Assembly (NCBI GenBank): GCA_009741485.1
Contig: CM019228.1
Span: 14,165,797-14,229,796 of the forward strand
Reading direction: 5' to 3'
Source of the DNA: Malurus cyaneus samueli
Lineage: Eukaryota; Chordata; Aves; Passeriformes; Maluridae
Length of the DNA stretch: 64,000 bases
Position 1 is the stretch's first letter. Each line of letters opens with the position of its first letter. The notes under the pieces were generated by a model. It made no database searches, was not told the DNA's origin, and saw only the letters and a list, made by a program, of their open reading frames with translations. Below are positions 60,301 through 64,000 of the stretch, piece after piece. Made by a program: the position numbers and the translations under genes.

Positions 60301-63300
60301 ACCGTCTCGTCCAACCCCCCTGCTCATGTGCATCTGTGTCATTCGCAGCCTTGACACTAAAGTGCTTCTGTCTTTTGTGAAATCCAGACACACTGCCAAA
60401 AGTAACTTGAAAAAATGGTTTTGAGGGAATAAAAGAGAAAAGTGACAGTGGAGCACAGCTGTGCCAGCCGAGGCTGAGGGAGCTGTCGTGCTGTTTTATG
60501 GAACGTATGGAAGGGCCAAGTGGCAAGAGACCACTGGCACTGCAGGACAGCATGGTCAGTCATCTGCCTTTCCACTGGGACTGAGGCTGGGATGTGCTCT
60601 CCTTATTGCTCCACAGGTCCTGGAGGAGGTGCATCAGGACCTGGAGAGGTTTGGAAACCGCCTGCAAACCGAGATCCAGCCTCTGAACTGGGAATGTGAG
60701 CTGAACCCCCCGGTGTTCCAGCAGTACGATGCCTGGGGGCGGCGCGTGGATCACATCCACACCTGCTCGGCGTGGAGGAGGATGAAGGAGATTTCAGCTG
60801 AAGAGGGGCTGATTGCTGAGGCCTATGAAAGAAGATACTCCAATTGGAGGTAACTGGGGGAAAATGGGAATGACTCAGTGTCTTCCTGGTTATTCTTAGC
60901 AAGGTTTATTCAGCATTTTGCAGGACTGAGCTGGTTGTGTAACGGGGAGCAGATGCTGCACGGACACCAGCACAGCTCCTGCTGTCCCCAGCAGCTGTCT
61001 GTCCACTGCAATGTTCTACCTCACCAATGATAAGCCATAACTAATGGCCCACACTTGATCATAATATTCTTTGATGTCACCTTCCTGATTGTGGGGCCTG
61101 GCAGTTCCCTGCGCCTCTCCAGCCTTATGTGTGTTAATTGTAATACAGCTAAAGATCTGGGATTTCACTTGCAGGTTTTTGGTATTCCAGACCATGGAGA
61201 CAGACCCTCATTTCATATTAAAAACTGCACAAGCTGGCCTGATGCTGGCAGTCCCACTGGGGCTGAGAAACTGCTGCTCCTCTTCCCTCTTCCTGGCATG
61301 AACAGTTTTTGCCCTCTCAGAAATGAGTGGTCTGATCCTCCCCCATTCTGGCTGTATCTTTTGCTCTTTTCCCAGTTGAGATGTTTTATCCTCCTGCTGT
61401 TACACTGCTGTGTAACCTGTCTGTTTCCTGTCTCTCTCTCCCTCTCCCAGCCGCCTGTACCAGGCTGTCAAACTGTACTTGTTCTCAGGCTCCTCTGGAG
61501 GTTTCAACTGTCCACTGGCCATGACTGATGGGGCAGCCAAAGTCATTGAGGTATGAGCTCAGCTGGTCCCTGAGGGCACTGCCCACGTCCTGGCAGTGCT
61601 GGTTAGAGACAGGAGCACGGCCAAGGATGGAGGAGCACTGACCCATCTGGTTCTGGGCATGGCCCTTCTTTGCTCTGTGACTCAGCTCCATCTCCCACTG
61701 CCTTTCTCTGCTAGGGACAAAGTCTTTGTGCCCACGCCAGCTTTTATATTCACTTACAGCATTCTGTTCAACATAGCCTTTGCTGCACATGGCACCTGTG
61801 GCACTGCGGGTAGTTGGAAAGGTGTCCCAAATGGAAGTGTTCCAGGCTGGGTTGGATGGGGCTTGGAGCAACCTGGTCTAGTGGAAGGTGGGGTAGGGAC
61901 AGGAGGGTAGAGCTGGATGAGTTTAAATGTCCCTTCCAACCCAAACCACTCTGTAATTCTATGATTTTATGATATGTTTTTACTATGAGATAGTTTGTTT
62001 TCCCCTTTTTTGTGTGGAGCGGTAGTTAGATATACTAGGCCAGTCCATACCTGATGTAAATTCACCAAGCCACCAAGACATTCCGCACTGGAATGTTTGG
62101 CTCTATATCTTAGTGACCCCCTTTGCATTGCCTCAGTGGCTATGTAGAATTCAGAGGAAAAGTCCCTTAGGTAGCTAACCCTGAGCATTCTAATTCAATA
62201 AAACTTAAAGCAGCACAAGGCAGTTCTCTGTTCCCAGCTCTCTGGGTGCTGGTGACACCCAGCAAACATGAACCTGGCACATAGGCTGTTTGAGAACTTT
62301 CTGCCCAGAAATTCAAAGGTATAGGGATGTTCATCACTCCCTGTTGTAACACAGGTCTGCACCTTCTGCCTGCACAGTGCTGCAGCAGCCAGGTGGGAGC
62401 TGGGCTTGCTTGTAGGCTCTCAGCAGCACCTGCAGATGCTCTGCAGTGCAGAACACCCACCTGCTTCCAGACTGGCCTGTCTGATCCCTGAACATTCTAG
62501 TTAAGGCCATTGTGTAATATCAGCTATTGTGTTATGGTCATCTTAGATTCTTTTCCCTCCCCTCAGTCACTGGGTATTCCTGGATCTCTGAAAAATGCTT
62601 TTGACCATCTGACATCCCGCGACCCCGGGAAGTTCTGGACCTCTGGCCAATGGATGACCGAGCGAAGGGGTGGCTCAGATGTCGGTATGTGCTCTGAGTG
62701 GGAAATGGATGTGACAGTGAGAACTGAAAAAATGAAGGGTGGGGAACCTAAAAAGCCAGGGAGCAGAAATCATCCAAATCCTCTTCATAGCTCTGCTTTT
62801 TAACCAGCAAAAGGCCAGTCTCTGTCCTCTGGTGCACACAGGACACACAAGCAGGCACAGAGCTCTGCTCCGTGCATGGGCAGCACACAGATCTCTGGCT
62901 CTAAAATCTAAACCCTGAGCCACATAAACCCATCTCAGCTGGGACTGAGAAGGCATTTTGGCCTTCAACTTTTATTCCATGGCTAATGCTTATTATTATT
63001 AACAATACTTACTTGTCTTCTAATGTTAATAATGGGCAGGGAACCTCAAAACTCTGCTGCAGAGTCAGAACTGTGGGAGGGGAGTCATCTGCGTCTGATG
63101 AAGCTGCAGTTGGTTTCCCATGGAAGCAGTGAAAGGAGCAGCTGTGAAGTGAAAGATGTGCATCACTGCAGGAGTCCCAGATCCATAGAGCCTTTGTGCT
63201 CTTGACTTCTCCCTAAAGAACTGGAGGCACTGGATTATACATGCTGCACTTCTTATCGAGGGTCAATGAAAGAGATTAACTGCTAACCCTTGCTCCATCC

Positions 63301-63797
63301 TCATAGCAAAGAGTGACTTAAAGGAGCTGCTGCTTAAACTGGAAAATCAGCATTGATTGACACAGAAGTTCCACAAGACCAGGAAATTTTCTCCTCTCTT
63401 TCAGCTAATGGCACTGAGACTGTGGCCAGGAAGCAGCCAGATGGCACCTATCGTCTGTATGGGTTTAAGTGGTTCACATCAGCAGCTGATTCTGATGTGA
63501 CATTAACCCTGGCTAGGATAGCAGATGCTGAAGGACAGGTAAACCTGTTCAGTTGGATGGAGAACCAGGGGAAGGAGCAGGGGCATTCTTTTTCTCCCTT
63601 GTTGCACTATAATGAAATCCTCTCTGTGTGCCTTTCAGTGTACCCAGGGCTCCAGAGGCCTGTCCCTGTTCTTCCTGAGGGTTCGGGATGAGGAGGGGAA
63701 GCTGAACAACATCGAAGTGCAAAGGCTGAAGAACAAGCTGGGCACAAGGCAGATGGCAACGGCAGAGCTGTGGCTGCAAGGAGCCAGAGCAGAGCTG
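57209..63797 (+). CDS. AidB/ACDH-11-like acyl-CoA dehydrogenase, 5' part of gene
   Basis: Acyl-CoA dehydrogenases use FAD to desaturate acyl-CoA thioesters. The AidB/ACDH-11 branch has a distinctive N-terminal region. Six exons (57,209-57,358; 60,617-60,849; 61,451-61,550; 62,567-62,684; 63,405-63,538; 63,639-63,797) join without a frame break to 298 codons, and the gene continues past the window. Family marks are DAWGRRVD and RMKEISAEEGLIAEAYE (exon 2), CPLAMTDGAAKVIE (exon 3), QWMTERRGGSDV (exon 4, the flavin/substrate-binding MTExxGGSDV motif), YGFKWFTSAADSD (exon 5) and RLKNKLGTRQMATAEL (exon 6). The start is uncertain. Met at 57,209 is a conservative choice, and the frame is open back to 57,038. 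I do not know a direct human orthologue, so no symbol is given. Confidence 0.85.
57359..60616 (+). other. Intron of the dehydrogenase-like gene
   Basis: 3.26 kb with no further exon recognised. A short CR1-like remnant (AATCACAGAGTGGCTGAGG, minus orientation) lies at about 60,270-60,330. Confidence 0.7.
60617..60849 (+). CDS. Dehydrogenase-like exon 2
   Basis: 233 nt, acceptor TGCTCCACAG, donor GGAG|GTAACT. Codes VLEEVHQDLERFGNRLQ to ERRYSNW, including DAWGRRVD. Confidence 0.92.
61451..61550 (+). CDS. Dehydrogenase-like exon 3
   Basis: 100 nt, acceptor CTCTCCCAG, donor GAG|GTATGA, coding SRLYQAVKLYLFSGSSGG and CPLAMTDGAAKVIE. Confidence 0.92.
61800..61972 (+). mobile_element. CR1 LINE 3' end
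   Basis: TGTTCCAGGCTGGGTTGGATG through CCCTTCCAACCCAAACCACTC and a tail with TTCTATGATTTTATGA, in the intron between dehydrogenase exons 3 and 4. Confidence 0.9.
62567..62684 (+). CDS. Dehydrogenase-like exon 4
   Basis: 118 nt, acceptor CCCCTCAG, donor GTCG|GTATGT. SLGIPGSLKNAFDHL to QWMTERRGGSDV, the most diagnostic segment of the family. Confidence 0.93.
63405..63538 (+). CDS. Dehydrogenase-like exon 5
   Basis: 134 nt, acceptor CTCTCTTTCAG, donor CAG|GTAAAC. ANGTETVARKQPDGTYRLYG through LTLARIADAEGQ. Confidence 0.92.
63639..63797 (+). CDS. Dehydrogenase-like exon 6
   Basis: 159 nt, acceptor GCCTTTCAG, donor CTG|GTGAGT. CTQGSRGLSLFFLRVRDEEG through LKNKLGTRQMATAELWLQG. Confidence 0.92.
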
Positions 63798-64000
63798 GTG
63801 AGTAAGGCTTCATCTGCTCTGGGGACTGGGCTGCCCTGGCACGGCACACACTCCTGGGGTTTCAGCAGTGATCCCAACGGAAAAAGTTGCTCTTTTCCAC
63901 CTCCCTGGCTGACTGTCCACATCACAGAACACTTCACTAGTGGGGCTCTGTGTGGGGCAGAGCTGAGAAGAGTTCAGGAAAAGAGGGGAGGGAAAAGAAC

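Overview
This is vertebrate nuclear DNA, almost certainly from a bird and probably a songbird. The evidence is at least ten CR1 LINE copies of the avian type, GC-rich compact genes, and an intron/exon cytokine gene coding for a 211-residue leukaemia inhibitory factor (LIF). The locus matches the conserved OSM - LIF - HORMAD2 neighbourhood known from mammals. No prokaryotic genes, CRISPR arrays or tRNA/rRNA genes were seen.

Layout. 1-2,520: probable remains of an upstream IL-6-family cytokine gene, most likely OSM by synteny. It consists of a signal-peptide-like exon near 160, a poor-quality block at about 490-1,610, and an AU-rich cytokine-type 3' UTR with a poly(A) signal at 2,503. 2,520-6,290: intergenic DNA with low-complexity and G-rich tracts. 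6,290-13,760: the LIF locus, which is out of order. Exons 2 and 3 and the 3' UTR lie at 6,522-8,300. They are followed by a roughly 33-bp minisatellite, a second identical copy of exon 2 (9,474), then exon 1 (9,891) and most of intron 1. About 2.1 kb of random-looking sequence follows, with two short islands resembling LIF exon 3, before the minisatellite resumes at 13,587. Together these point to a misassembly, not a real second LIF gene.

13,760-31,977: intergenic DNA between convergent LIF and HORMAD2, with CR1 copies and a gene-free CpG-rich island at 15.3-16.4 kb. 31,978-53,504: HORMAD2 on the minus strand, resolved here into 11 coding exons that join in frame to 326 residues, including 21-nt and 27-nt micro-exons. 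53,550-57,000: GC-rich probable promoter region shared head-to-head, with a 39-bp minisatellite. 57,000-64,000: the 5' part of an AidB/ACDH-11-like acyl-CoA dehydrogenase gene on the plus strand (six coding exons), which runs off the right edge.

The genes do not form one pathway. LIF is a secreted cytokine, HORMAD2 is a meiotic chromosome-axis protein, and the dehydrogenase is a flavoenzyme. Their order reflects old vertebrate synteny. The most important message for a user is that LIF and its upstream neighbour are not correctly represented in this assembly, so automatic gene models there would be wrong.
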